Virus record (IMG/VR): IMGVR_UViG_3300023184_000024
Coordinates: 62,001-126,000 of that record
DNA: 64,000 nt
Direction: 5' to 3' (one strand)
From: a virus
Shown here: positions 51,402 through 58,385 of the stretch, in pieces
How the letters are laid out: every line of letters begins with the position of its first letter
How positions within the stretch are numbered: the stretch's first letter is position 1
Program-made: the position numbers and the translations under genes
Notes under the pieces: generated by a model
The model's input: only the letters and a program-made list of their open reading frames with translations
Databases searched by the model: none
Told to the model about the DNA's origin: nothing

Positions 51402-51816
51402 TCAGTATTGGATACTCAAAAAAGACAACCAAAAAGTTGGAAATATTGAAGCAGTGGATGATGGGTTTTCTGTTAAAATCAACAACAACATCACAAGATT
51501 TAAAACCATTAACATGGTTGAGCAACGGGTGGGAGTCAATTTTGAAACATTGAACCGCTGTCCATTAAATGAAAATCCAAATCAAGTGCATGATTATCCC
51601 ACTAATGGAAAACCTCATAATTCGTTGTTTGATGTACAACATCAATTGCCATTATGGACCAAAGATGGAAAATCCAAGTCTTGGTATGCGGCAGGATGGT
51701 ACCGTGTGCGAATAGAACGCCATTGGAAAACTGTGCAATGCCCAAAGCTGATTACTCTTAAAAGATACGAGTACAAAGGTCCTTTCTACACACAAGACGA
51801 AGCGGCCAGATCATGA
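51373..51816 (+). CDS. Hypothetical protein overlapping the exonuclease end
   Basis: 147 aa. The ATG at 51373 follows AAAGGAGTATTAA, a strong ribosome site lying inside the exonuclease coding sequence; overlap 29 bases in another frame. PNQYWILKKDNQKVGNIEAVDDGFSVKINN looks like a small phage beta domain; the second half RRCPLNE... YEYKGPFYTQDEA is also regular. Unknown role, common in T4-like phages of this kind. Confidence 0.7.
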   Translation: MIIAKPVIPNQYWILKKDNQKVGNIEAVDDGFSVKINNNITRFKTINMVEQRVGVNFETLNRCPLNENPNQVHDYPTNGKPHNSLFDVQHQLPLWTKDGKSKSWYAAGWYRVRIERHWKTVQCPKLITLKRYEYKGPFYTQDEAARS

Positions 51817-52034
51817 GTTTACACATCAATAGATTCATTGACAAACTCAAGGCCTCGGACAGTCGCGGCCAAAGAGACTTCATCATGACCATGTCAGAAG
51901 CCAAAGACCTTCATGCTGACATCACCAAGTTGCTGTTGGGACTTCATGTGCTACATGAACAAACACAGGCAAAAGCCGCATCAATGGCTCAAACAGACGA
52001 CATCGAAGTTGAAATACAAGGATCTTCATTTTAA
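51813..52034 (+). CDS. Small hypothetical protein
   Basis: 73 aa, helical (FIDKLKASDSRGQRDFIMTMSEAKDLHADITKLLLGLH). Overlaps the preceding stop by 4 bases. Confidence 0.65.
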   Translation: MSLHINRFIDKLKASDSRGQRDFIMTMSEAKDLHADITKLLLGLHVLHEQTQAKAASMAQTDDIEVEIQGSSF

Positions 52035-52052
52035 AACTACCCACATTAAGCA

Positions 52053-52058
52053 TAAATA
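52053..52058 (+). promoter_or_regulatory. T4-late-like TAAATA
   Basis: GCATAAATAAAATG is 19-24 bases upstream of ATG 52077, with TAGGGAGTTTTCA as ribosome site. Confidence 0.35.
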
Positions 52059-52076
52059 AAATGTAGGGAGTTTTCA

Positions 52077-52382
52077 ATGAGTAGACCAAAACCCAAAGTC
52101 CTATTAGACTTAACTAATAAGACCAGTTATAAAACCGAACAAGTTCTGGCAGCCGAAGGCATTTGGGCAGTATTCTTTGACGGCCAGCCAATCAACCTTA
52201 AAACCAGTAACCTGTTGGTGCAGTATCCTGGACCAAAGTATAAAAAGGTAAGTTTTTCAAACCAAGGTCACGCCATTAATTTGGCCAAAAAATTAAACAC
52301 ACAATTTCGGTCAGATAAATTTTCAGTGGTGTTGTTGACATCTGGTCAACAAATCTTTCCCAATGAAAACAGTAAAGCGTGA
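52077..52382 (+). CDS. Hypothetical protein
   Basis: 101 aa. SRPKPKVLLDLTNKTSYKTEQVLAAEGIWAVFFDGQPINLKT reads as alpha/beta with a basic surface (KYKKVSFSNQGHAINLAKKL). TAGGGAGTTTTCA precedes ATG. Unknown; may bind DNA. Confidence 0.65.
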   Translation: MSRPKPKVLLDLTNKTSYKTEQVLAAEGIWAVFFDGQPINLKTSNLLVQYPGPKYKKVSFSNQGHAINLAKKLNTQFRSDKFSVVLLTSGQQIFPNENSKA

Positions 52383-52725
52383 TCTCACTGAGCACATCTT
52401 AAATTTGTTGCCCGAGGGTAACCAAATTACAATAGACCAAGCACTTAAAACATGGTATCAAAATATTAGACCCAATGGCGGTCTGCGATTAACCAGTGCT
52501 GGTTATCAGGTCCTGCAGTTATTGAATATCGAATCTTGGACGATAGAATTTGATAATATTAAAAAACATATTTCTCAACGAGAATTGCTGAGCTTAGACC
52601 ATAAAATCAAATACCCTTATTACATTGATTTTAAAGGCAAACGTCTTATTCTATTTTCCAGTAAAGAAGCAATGTTGGCTACACTCTACGGGGACCTAAA
52701 AAAATTCCTTGAAAATTACAGTTGA
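52363..52725 (+). CDS. Hypothetical protein
   Basis: 120 aa. ATG 52363 lies inside the end of the previous gene (20-base overlap). KRDLTEHILNLLPEGNQITIDQALKTWYQNIRPNGGLRLT suggests a DNA-binding helical domain; YYIDFKGKRLILFSSKEAMLATLYGDLKKFL follows. Conserved phage-type layout but not recognised. Confidence 0.6.
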   Translation: MKTVKRDLTEHILNLLPEGNQITIDQALKTWYQNIRPNGGLRLTSAGYQVLQLLNIESWTIEFDNIKKHISQRELLSLDHKIKYPYYIDFKGKRLILFSSKEAMLATLYGDLKKFLENYS

Positions 52726-52762
52726 CCAGAAATTCAACTTCGGTTATACTGTAAGTACAGTA
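52722..52762 (+). promoter_or_regulatory. Promoter TTGACC-17-TATACT with start-site palindrome
   Basis: -35 TTGACC 52722-52727, -10 TATACT 52745-52750, spacer 17. TACTGTA-AG-TACAGTA (52747-52762) is a perfect inverted repeat overlapping the -10 and start site, a likely operator. First of five closely similar promoters. Confidence 0.75.
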
Positions 52763-52777
52763 AAAGAAAGGGAATAT

Positions 52778-52945
52778 ATGTCAAAATATACATTTATTGT
52801 TAACCCTAAAGTTAAAGAGATATTGGAATTATCCGATAAACTCCGTGAATGTTTAGAGTATCCCAACAGCGAAAACTCAAGGGATGAGCGACACTACTCA
52901 GAGCATTTTGAAGCTGAGATTATCAAGGTTATCAAGAGAAAATAA
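52778..52945 (+). CDS. Small hypothetical protein
   Basis: 55 aa from ATG 52778 behind AAAGGGAATAT. TFIVNPKVKEILELSDKLRECLEYP then an acidic/basic helix ending KVIKRK. Own palindrome-type promoter. Unknown. Confidence 0.6.
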   Translation: MSKYTFIVNPKVKEILELSDKLRECLEYPNSENSRDERHYSEHFEAEIIKVIKRK

Positions 52946-53041
52946 CCAATAATATTATCGATAATCCCGATAATATTATCGATAATCCAGCTTAATCCAG
53001 CTTATATTCCAGCTTGTTGTTAAAAAACAACACAGATTTTG
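52946..53041 (+). repeat. Intergenic repeats: two 19-bp copies, three TCCAGCTT, one hairpin
   Basis: A 19-base unit ending CGATAATCC occurs at 52949-52967 and 52970-52988, each containing the palindrome ATTATCGATAAT. TCCAGCTT recurs at 52986-52993, 52996-53003 and 53008-53015. GTTGTT-AAAA-AACAAC (53016-53031) is a hairpin just before the next promoter. No gene. Could be protein-binding sites (iterons) for regulation or replication. Confidence 0.75.
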
Positions 53042-53042
53042 G

Positions 53043-53080
53043 TTGACCAGAATTGCAAGATCGGTTATAATACTAGTATG
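53043..53080 (+). promoter_or_regulatory. Promoter TTGACC-17-TATAAT with palindrome, leaderless
   Basis: -35 TTGACC 53043-53048, -10 TATAAT 53066-53071, spacer 17; ATACTAGTAT (53070-53079) is a perfect palindrome that runs into the ATG at 53078. Confidence 0.75.
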
Positions 53081-53416
53081 GAAATTAAAAAAGCAACCCG
53101 CAAAAAACGTGCAGATCGCACTCACATCATTTACCGCATTGAGAGCGGTGCAGACTTCTACATTGGTGTCACAGCCAAAACAGAAAGCACTGTTTTGAAG
53201 AGTGTAAAAACACGCATCAACAAGCACATCTATCGCTCACGTAGCGAAGACAAAAGCTGGGCCTTGTACGAAGCAATTCGTGCTCGCGGCACTGGTGCTT
53301 TCCAGTTCCGTATCGTTGCAGTTGTGCGTGGCAAAACAGAAGCTCACACCGCAGAACGTGCTCTGATCCGTGAACTCAAGCCCAACTTGAACACCGATGT
53401 ACGTGGTGTTGTTTAA
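53078..53416 (+). CDS. GIY-YIG-like endonuclease
   Basis: 112 aa from ATG 53078. [21 protein letters not shown] contains the Y...(F)YIG pair; KTRINKH gives the Arg, and [14 protein letters not shown] the Glu and the P-N-L-N end of the family. Such small nucleases nick or cleave DNA; stand-alone phage members (e.g. T4 SegA) are mobile, others restrict rivals. Start sits on the promoter palindrome, so translation would be leaderless. Confidence 0.75.
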   Translation: MEIKKATRKKRADRTHIIYRIESGADFYIGVTAKTESTVLKSVKTRINKHIYRSRSEDKSWALYEAIRARGTGAFQFRIVAVVRGKTEAHTAERALIRELKPNLNTDVRGVV

Positions 53417-53425
53417 ACGCAACAC
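53406..53425 (+). terminator. Hairpin GTGTTG/CAACAC after the GIY-YIG gene
   Basis: Stem 53406-53411 with 53420-53425, loop of 8; 10 bases before the next promoter. Possibly a weak terminator or an insulator; no T-tract. Confidence 0.35.
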
Positions 53426-53435
53426 TACATTTTGG

Positions 53436-53472
53436 TTGACCAGAATTCGCCAATTTCGTATAATACGAGTAT
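53436..53472 (+). promoter_or_regulatory. Promoter TTGACC-17-TATAAT with ATACGAGTAT
   Basis: -35 TTGACC 53436-53441, -10 TATAAT 53459-53464, spacer 17; near-palindrome ATACGAGTAT at 53463-53472. Followed by AAAAGGAGTCAAAT and ATG 53495. Confidence 0.8.
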
Positions 53473-53494
53473 AGTAAACAAAAAGGAGTCAAAT

Positions 53495-53779
53495 ATGTCA
53501 TACGTAATCGTTGCAAAAGGTACCGGTTTAATTGTCACAGACGGTCCCAACAAAACCCGTGCCTACAAAACATTTGGTGCCGCTAAAGCAACTCGTACCC
53601 GTCTCTGCACCAAAGCAGGGTGGACAGAAGACCAACTCAACATTGTGGATCGCATCACTTACACCGCTCCCCAGAGACGGATGACTGTACTCAACTTGAT
53701 GACAGGCAAGCCTGTTGAGATTGATGCTGACACACCTTGGGCTTGCCGTGTAGACAGCGAAACATACTGGAGCAATTAA
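53495..53779 (+). CDS. Hypothetical protein
   Basis: 94 aa from ATG 53495 with AAAGGAGTC ribosome site. Begins MSYVIVAKGTGLIVTDGPNKT, a compact beta start, then KTFGAAKATRTRLCTKAGW as a DNA/RNA-binding style helix. Own promoter of the repeated type. Unknown function. Confidence 0.7.
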   Translation: MSYVIVAKGTGLIVTDGPNKTRAYKTFGAAKATRTRLCTKAGWTEDQLNIVDRITYTAPQRRMTVLNLMTGKPVEIDADTPWACRVDSETYWSN

Positions 53780-53780
53780 T

Positions 53781-54011
53781 ATGACAAATATCGCACCACG
53801 TTCTTTTACATTTGATGTCGTAGTAAGAGAAACTGCCGATGGTCGTGTCACCCGGTCCTCCACAGGCGGACCATGGCTACGATTGGCCAGAAAAATGGCC
53901 AAAGCTGGCACAGCCCGACTTGCAGTACAAGGCGGCGGCGTTATGGGGTACGGACGCTCATATGATGTTGGTTATTCTAAGTTGATTTATACAGTAACGG
54001 AGATTGTATAA
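53781..54011 (+). CDS. Small basic hypothetical protein
   Basis: 76 aa. Basic: RLARKMAKAGTARLAVQ. Starts 2 bases after the previous stop; its own stop overlaps the next ATG. Unknown. Confidence 0.65.
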   Translation: MTNIAPRSFTFDVVVRETADGRVTRSSTGGPWLRLARKMAKAGTARLAVQGGGVMGYGRSYDVGYSKLIYTVTEIV

Positions 54012-54154
54012 TGAAAGTCATTTACAACGGTTTGCTGGCAGGTTGGTACATTGTGCGTGGCGCACATCAAACACCCATTTCGGGCAGATTTGACAGTAAA
54101 GAATTGGCACTGGCCCATTTGCGTAGACGCAATCCTTTTCACACAGGAATTTAA
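54011..54154 (+). CDS. Very small basic protein
   Basis: 47 aa. ATG 54011 overlaps the preceding stop (TAATG). KVIYNGLLAGWYIVRGAHQTPISGRFDSKELALAHLRRRN. Starts like a small beta hairpin, ends basic. Coupling supports it. Confidence 0.55.
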   Translation: MKVIYNGLLAGWYIVRGAHQTPISGRFDSKELALAHLRRRNPFHTGI

Positions 54155-54155
54155 A

Positions 54156-54557
54156 ATGGAAGTCTATATTGAAGGTCGTACAAAGGCCTGTAAATTTGTA
54201 GAGTCATTGATTCCCTCCATGCTGGAACAATTGAAGCTGACCAAAAGCCGAAAACTCTTGCACATCATTCTTGACCCCGATATCGACGAGCTTGGCAGTA
54301 CCATTCCATTGGATGGCATAGACACTTACTTGGTGGTTCTCAAGCCCACCCGAGACTTGTTTGCCTTGGGTGCTACCTTGGCGCACGAGCTCACCCATGT
54401 GTCACAATTTGCCAAAGGCACTCTACAGGTCACACCCAAAGGAAAGAAATGGCGTGGCAAGTTCTACGGCCGCAACGTCCCGTATCTAAATCAACCTTGG
54501 GAAATACAAGCATTTTCCAAGCAAGAAATTGTAATGCGCAGGGCCATAGAGCTTTGA
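54156..54557 (+). CDS. SprT-like zinc metallopeptidase domain
   Basis: 133 aa, ATG 54156 directly after the previous gene with ACAGGAATTTAAA. ALGATLAHELTHVSQFA holds HELTH (HExxH). WEIQAFSKQEI gives a plausible third ligand/glutamate (E). Short, like minimal gluzincin or SprT-type proteins. Second HELTH protein in the window (the other within 5037-8300). Confidence 0.75.
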   Translation: MEVYIEGRTKACKFVESLIPSMLEQLKLTKSRKLLHIILDPDIDELGSTIPLDGIDTYLVVLKPTRDLFALGATLAHELTHVSQFAKGTLQVTPKGKKWRGKFYGRNVPYLNQPWEIQAFSKQEIVMRRAIEL

Positions 54558-54725
54558 TGTTGTGCAAAACCAGCCCCAAATCAGTGGCTAAAAGTAGTAC
54601 TTGAGTTTGCAGTTTTAACCCCTAAAACTAGTACTAAAGTACACATTTTTCTCTGTCAGGGTGTTTAATTTCCCTAGATGTTGTGCAAACGCATCTTAGC
54701 ACACAAAAACAGCGTAAAACCGCGG
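54558..54725 (+). other. Intergenic stretch without a gene
   Basis: About 170 bases. A 13-base direct repeat GATGTTGTGCAAA lies at 54557-54569 and 54677-54689, and AGTACT-type short inverted repeats lie between. May carry a small RNA or binding sites; no reading frame supported. Confidence 0.5.
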
Positions 54726-54762
54726 TTGACCAGAAATACCCATTTTGCTATAATACGAGTAT
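54726..54762 (+). promoter_or_regulatory. Promoter TTGACC-17-TATAAT with ATACGAGTAT
   Basis: -35 TTGACC 54726-54731, -10 TATAAT 54749-54754, spacer 17; ATACGAGTAT follows. Spacer sequence matches the promoter at 55031 base for base. Confidence 0.8.
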
Positions 54763-54783
54763 AGTAAGAAAAAGGAGCTAAAA

Positions 54784-55011
54784 ATGATTCATCAAAACAT
54801 ACAAAAACTCATCAATGATTACCAGGAAATTCTGGACCGAGATCCCATGGATCAGAAGGAAGACACTCAAAGCATTCTCACTCGCTTTGCCCAAGTATTG
54901 GCCACAGAGCTAGGCGAAATCGTAGTAGCAAGTCCTTACATGGAAGGCGTTCACATGTACTTTGACGAGAAGATTGCTCGCTATGAAATTAAGCAAGCAG
55001 TAGGGTTGTAA
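54784..55011 (+). CDS. Small hypothetical protein
   Basis: 75 aa. Helical N-terminal half (NIQKLINDYQEILDRDPMDQKED). AAAAAGGAGCTAAAA precedes ATG; own promoter. Confidence 0.65.
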   Translation: MIHQNIQKLINDYQEILDRDPMDQKEDTQSILTRFAQVLATELGEIVVASPYMEGVHMYFDEKIARYEIKQAVGL

Positions 55012-55020
55012 AAAAACAAC
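55005..55020 (+). terminator. Hairpin GTTGT-A6-ACAAC at gene end
   Basis: GTTGT 55005-55009 and ACAAC 55016-55020 pair across an A-only loop containing the stop codon. Immediately precedes the next promoter, as at 53016 and 53406. Weak stem without T-tract. Confidence 0.35.
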
Positions 55021-55030
55021 GGTATTTTGG

Positions 55031-55067
55031 TTGACCAGAAATACCCATTTTGCTATAATAGAAGTAT
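55031..55067 (+). promoter_or_regulatory. Promoter TTGACC-17-TATAAT, fourth of TTGACC class
   Basis: -35 TTGACC 55031-55036, -10 TATAAT 55054-55059, spacer 17; downstream AGAAGTAT is an imperfect form of the palindrome. Confidence 0.8.
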
Positions 55068-55089
55068 AGTAAGAAACAAGGAGCACTAA

Positions 55090-55467
55090 ATGACTACAGA
55101 CTTCAAAAGTTGGGACGAGTTAAGCGATTTGGAACAAGCCCAAGCCACTTTTTGGGACATGTATAAGGACGCCTACGGTGTTCGTCCCCGTGGTGTTGAT
55201 ACCTCTGCTTGGACTCTTGATGATTTTACATCTGAGTTTGTGATCCTTGGTCAAGCCATTGACCGTGAAGAGACAGCTCGCAAGGCGTCAGAAGCTCAGG
55301 CTGTCACAGCCTTTGAGCGCCGTATTGCTGAATTGATCAGCACAGGCGCCCGGGACTATGAAATGGCTCTGCGCTGGATTCACGAAGCCGAAGAGACTCG
55401 TGGCGACGATGACTATCTTGCCTGGACTCTGGGCTTGCCCTATCAATACTTCCGCAAAGCGGCTTAA
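55090..55467 (+). CDS. Hypothetical protein
   Basis: 125 aa. Helical and acidic (FKSWDELSDLEQAQATFWDMYKDAYGVRPRGVDTS), ends with WIHEAEETRGDDDYLAWTLGLPYQYFRKAA. AACAAGGAGCACTAA precedes ATG. Unknown. Confidence 0.7.
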   Translation: MTTDFKSWDELSDLEQAQATFWDMYKDAYGVRPRGVDTSAWTLDDFTSEFVILGQAIDREETARKASEAQAVTAFERRIAELISTGARDYEMALRWIHEAEETRGDDDYLAWTLGLPYQYFRKAA

Positions 55468-55476
55468 GGAGCAACA

Positions 55477-55899
55477 ATGAAACACACTATTCTACTAGAA
55501 AATGGTACATATCTGCAGGTCAATGACCTGGGCTGGACTGAGCGTAAGACGCCCCGGCAGTACAAAAACCTGGCAGAAGCCCAACATCATTTACAATGGG
55601 GCATTGCCATGTGCCACACCAATGTCAAACTCAGAACAGACTACATTGCGGCCTATCATCGAGACAAAACTAGATTTGAAAAGGCTGTTGCCAAAGAACA
55701 GTCTCTAATCAAAAAGCTAGAGACACAACCTTATAACAAGGTAGCAGATCAGATTAAGAAAGCACTATTCAACATTGATCAACTCACTGTTAAGTTTTAT
55801 CCCAAAAGCCGTCTTGAGGACTTCAAGCGTGACACCAAGTTTTTGGCGAGTGCCAAAAGAGTACTGGCCAACAACCCCAGAGTTGTTGCTTTAGGTTGA
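55477..55899 (+). CDS. Hypothetical protein
   Basis: 140 aa. Basic, helical (KNLAEAQHHLQWGIAMCHTNVKLRTDYIAAYHRDK). TAAGGAGCAACA precedes ATG. Shares the transcript of the preceding gene. Unknown. Confidence 0.7.
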   Translation: MKHTILLENGTYLQVNDLGWTERKTPRQYKNLAEAQHHLQWGIAMCHTNVKLRTDYIAAYHRDKTRFEKAVAKEQSLIKKLETQPYNKVADQIKKALFNIDQLTVKFYPKSRLEDFKRDTKFLASAKRVLANNPRVVALG

Positions 55900-55932
55900 C
55901 CAAAAAGGTCCAATTTAGTATAATACAAGCAT
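55896..55932 (+). promoter_or_regulatory. Promoter TTGACC-17-TATAAT, fifth of TTGACC class
   Basis: -35 TTGACC 55896-55901 overlaps the preceding stop, -10 TATAAT 55919-55924, spacer 17; followed by ACAAGCATAGTAAG. Confidence 0.8.
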
Positions 55933-55953
55933 AGTAAGAAAAAGGAGAACACA

Positions 55954-56265
55954 ATGATTGCAGAACTAAATCGATTAAAAGCATTAAAAGAAAGCCCCAG
56001 CCGTGGCGTCAGGGATGAGATTGAGATTTCTCAACTGGAAACTATGCTGGGCCAGAGTGCCTATTATGATCAACGACATGGCGGTCCTTACGATCGCGGT
56101 CAGGCAGACAGCTACTACGGTCGCGACTATATGCCGCATTACTTTGTGAGAGACACTCACCGTAGTCCTAGAATTGACATGGCGCAGATGACTGAGCATG
56201 AGATTGTGGCCTATACCGCAGGCTATCGCGACAACGAAGCCAATGGCGATAAGAAGGAGTGGTAA
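55954..56265 (+). CDS. Hypothetical protein
   Basis: 103 aa. N-terminal helix (IAELNRLKALKESPSRGVRDEIEISQLETML), then Tyr/Arg-rich region (YYDQRHGGPYDRGQADSYYGRDY). AAAGGAGAACACA precedes ATG. Unknown. Confidence 0.65.
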   Translation: MIAELNRLKALKESPSRGVRDEIEISQLETMLGQSAYYDQRHGGPYDRGQADSYYGRDYMPHYFVRDTHRSPRIDMAQMTEHEIVAYTAGYRDNEANGDKKEW

Positions 56266-56266
56266 G

Positions 56267-56452
56267 ATGAGTAAGATGAGCGATTTATCAATTGAAATTG
56301 ACAGCATGCTAGAAGCAGGTTACTTGCCTGTGACCATTGCTAGAAATCTAGAAATCCCAGTGACCTGGGTCTACGAAACCGCCGACGTAGATACCGATGC
56401 GGACGAGGACATCACCGATGAACTCAGCCCATTTGAAACCATCAACAGTTAA
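56267..56452 (+). CDS. Small helix-turn-helix-like protein
   Basis: 61 aa from ATG 56267 (56276 is an alternative). LSIEIDSMLEAGYLPVTIARNLEIPVTWVYETA has the shape of a helix-turn-helix (AGYLPVTIARNLEIPVTWVY) then an acidic tail. A regulator of the nearby promoters is possible but untested. Confidence 0.55.
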   Translation: MSKMSDLSIEIDSMLEAGYLPVTIARNLEIPVTWVYETADVDTDADEDITDELSPFETINS

Positions 56453-56461
56453 GGAACTGCC

Positions 56462-56863
56462 ATGACCATGCCTGCTGGAAAGTATTACATTGGTGACTTG
56501 TGCTATGTCATGCATGACGAATGGGACGAGTGTTGTAGCCTTTTCTTTCCCACTAACCAAAGTGGCCGTGGCGTAGAAGGTGAGTTCCAACTACGTGACG
56601 GGCGACAATTTGCCAGCTTTGGTACTGCCTACGGCGATGGCGAATACTACGACAACATGGGCGACAGTCATTGCGTGGACTCGGGGTCAATTGGTTGTAT
56701 CCGTGTGGCGGACATTCGCGATGAAACCTACGGCAACATTGAATCTTTGGGTTCCGTTGTGGAATTTAAAGAACCCTTTGAAGTTGAAAAAGTAGGCAGA
56801 GGCCTGCTGAAATTTGGACACGTGGAAATTGATACAGATCCTGTCTATGACGAAACCTATTAA
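56462..56863 (+). CDS. Hypothetical protein
   Basis: 133 aa. Strand-rich: PAGKYYIGDLCYVMHDEWDECCSLF; GSIGCIRVADIRDETYGNI. TAAGGAACTGCC precedes ATG. PAGKYYIGDLCYVM is a phrase often seen in small uncharacterised phage proteins. Its end overlaps the next gene. Confidence 0.65.
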   Translation: MTMPAGKYYIGDLCYVMHDEWDECCSLFFPTNQSGRGVEGEFQLRDGRQFASFGTAYGDGEYYDNMGDSHCVDSGSIGCIRVADIRDETYGNIESLGSVVEFKEPFEVEKVGRGLLKFGHVEIDTDPVYDETY

Positions 56864-57167
56864 CAAGTTAGTTGACAATGGCCGGGTGGCGGTGTTATAC
56901 TCGCCGGGCTTTGGCGCAGGTTGGTCAACTTGGAATCAAGGAGTGCCAGATCTCATGTTTGATCCTGCTATTGTAAAATTTGTAGAGGATGACCAATGGG
57001 CAGAGTTAAACACCTATGTCACACTCAAGTACCCGGGTATCTACACAGGCGGCATGAGAGACTTGGCTGTAGCCTGGCTACCTGTGGGTACTGAGTTTCG
57101 AATCGGCGAACACGACGGTGCAGAAAACATTGAGGTAAAAGACAACCAACTTTGGTTTGTTGCCTAA
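56847..57167 (+). CDS. Hypothetical protein
   Basis: 106 aa from ATG 56847 inside the end of the previous gene (an earlier in-frame ATG at 56814 is also possible). GRVAVLYSPGFGAGWSTWN is a conserved-looking Gly/Trp loop; rest alpha/beta. Unknown. Confidence 0.6.
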   Translation: MTKPINKLVDNGRVAVLYSPGFGAGWSTWNQGVPDLMFDPAIVKFVEDDQWAELNTYVTLKYPGIYTGGMRDLAVAWLPVGTEFRIGEHDGAENIEVKDNQLWFVA

Positions 57168-57172
57168 TTGCA

Positions 57173-57201
57173 TTGACTTGTAATTGGATTTGCTGTAAAA
57201 T
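57173..57201 (+). promoter_or_regulatory. Sigma70-type promoter TTGACT-17-TAAAAT
   Basis: -35 TTGACT 57173-57178, -10 TAAAAT 57196-57201, spacer 17; next ATG at 57228 with AAAGGGTATTAACT. Confidence 0.55.
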
Positions 57202-57227
57202 TTGACTTTAAACAAAGGGTATTAACT

Positions 57228-57749
57228 ATGATCACTCTCAAAGAATGGATGGAAACCGTTGACTATCGTATCACAGAAGGCAGTGAATACACTTGGAATT
57301 GTTTTGGCAACAATTCCTACAGTCTAGATTCATGGAATGGTGAACAAGATGGTCACGCATTCCATATTATTTTTGATACTCGCACACAGGAAGTTTATCA
57401 AGTTGATGCTCACGACTACAAGAACCGTCGTAGTTATCGAATGACCAATCCCGACTATCTTGACGCCTACAACAAGTCAGTTAAACATCATAGCATCAAT
57501 GATGTTGCCTATGATGATGTTAAATTTATTGACTTGGAAGTTGAGGAAGATTGGCTTGAAAAAGCTCGTTGTATCTTCCTTGGCAACGATTACGACACGC
57601 GAGTACAATTGCCCATAGATTTTTCAGATGAGGAACTGTTGACTCACATGAAGGCCGCACATGACATGGATATTACATTTAATCAATACGTTGTGCAGGC
57701 CCTGACAGCGGCCATAGACAATCATCGTACAACGCAGGAGTCAAAATGA
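57228..57749 (+). CDS. Hypothetical protein
   Basis: 173 aa. LKEWMETVDYRITEGSEYTWNCFG then acidic alpha/beta. No motif. Overlaps the next gene by 4 bases. Confidence 0.7.
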   Translation: MITLKEWMETVDYRITEGSEYTWNCFGNNSYSLDSWNGEQDGHAFHIIFDTRTQEVYQVDAHDYKNRRSYRMTNPDYLDAYNKSVKHHSINDVAYDDVKFIDLEVEEDWLEKARCIFLGNDYDTRVQLPIDFSDEELLTHMKAAHDMDITFNQYVVQALTAAIDNHRTTQESK

Positions 57750-58054
57750 ATATTGTAAAACCACACCCAAATGTTTATATACGCACCACAGTGAACATTG
57801 ACTTGAGTGCCGAACAATGGGGACTGCACACAAGTTCGTTTTCTCGAACAATGGTTGAGAAGGTTGCTACATTCCTTAACAAAAAAGTCACACATACCTT
57901 TAACATTGGGTGTGATAGAAAAACTGTGGAAGAACACTTTAATTGTCTAGCAGATCATTTTAAATTATACGGTGCCACTAACAAGAATACTCAAGCTATT
58001 CTTAAAGGCTTGCTGGATGAACTGTTTAGTAGCCGTGCTATTAACAAAAAATGA
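57746..58054 (+). CDS. Hypothetical protein
   Basis: 102 aa. Mixed alpha/beta; RTTVNIDLSAEQWGLHTSSFSRTMVEKVATFLN. Overlaps both neighbours by 4 bases. Confidence 0.65.
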   Translation: MNIVKPHPNVYIRTTVNIDLSAEQWGLHTSSFSRTMVEKVATFLNKKVTHTFNIGCDRKTVEEHFNCLADHFKLYGATNKNTQAILKGLLDELFSSRAINKK

Positions 58055-58377
58055 CCGATGACCAGCAATTGTTTTGGGACATTATTTCCTGCAATTATTC
58101 TCGCATCAGCCATGTCTGGGGGCGAGAAATGCAGGACTTGGTCATGAGAAACAAGATGAAAAAGTTTCACCGTATGGCTGACAACTGTGTTTCTGCTGTG
58201 TTGTTGTGGCCCGCTGATGCCAGAGCTCGGGCAGTAAAAACTTGGTTGAGCAGTTATCGGTTACCATTTGATCCCAGGCGAATGGACTCATTTGATGATT
58301 TTCATAAAACAACTGCTTCGTACATTTTTAACAATGCTAAACATATCCACAGCTACGATGAGAATTTGACTACATAA
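58051..58377 (+). CDS. Hypothetical protein
   Basis: 108 aa, helical and basic (REMQDLVMRNKMKKFHRMADNCVSAVLLWPADARARAVKTWLSSY). Ends 8 bases before a tRNA gene. Unknown. Confidence 0.6.
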   Translation: MTDDQQLFWDIISCNYSRISHVWGREMQDLVMRNKMKKFHRMADNCVSAVLLWPADARARAVKTWLSSYRLPFDPRRMDSFDDFHKTTASYIFNNAKHIHSYDENLTT

Positions 58378-58385
58378 AAGATCAC

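Noticed and set aside
52946-53015. CRISPR array
   Set aside because: Only two copies of the 19-bp unit with a 2-base gap and no unique spacers.
56872-56901. TTGACA-18-TATACT promoter-like sequence
   Set aside because: It lies inside the 56847 gene and codes the conserved-looking stretch VDNGRVAVLYS; no gene starts just downstream. Taken as coincidence.
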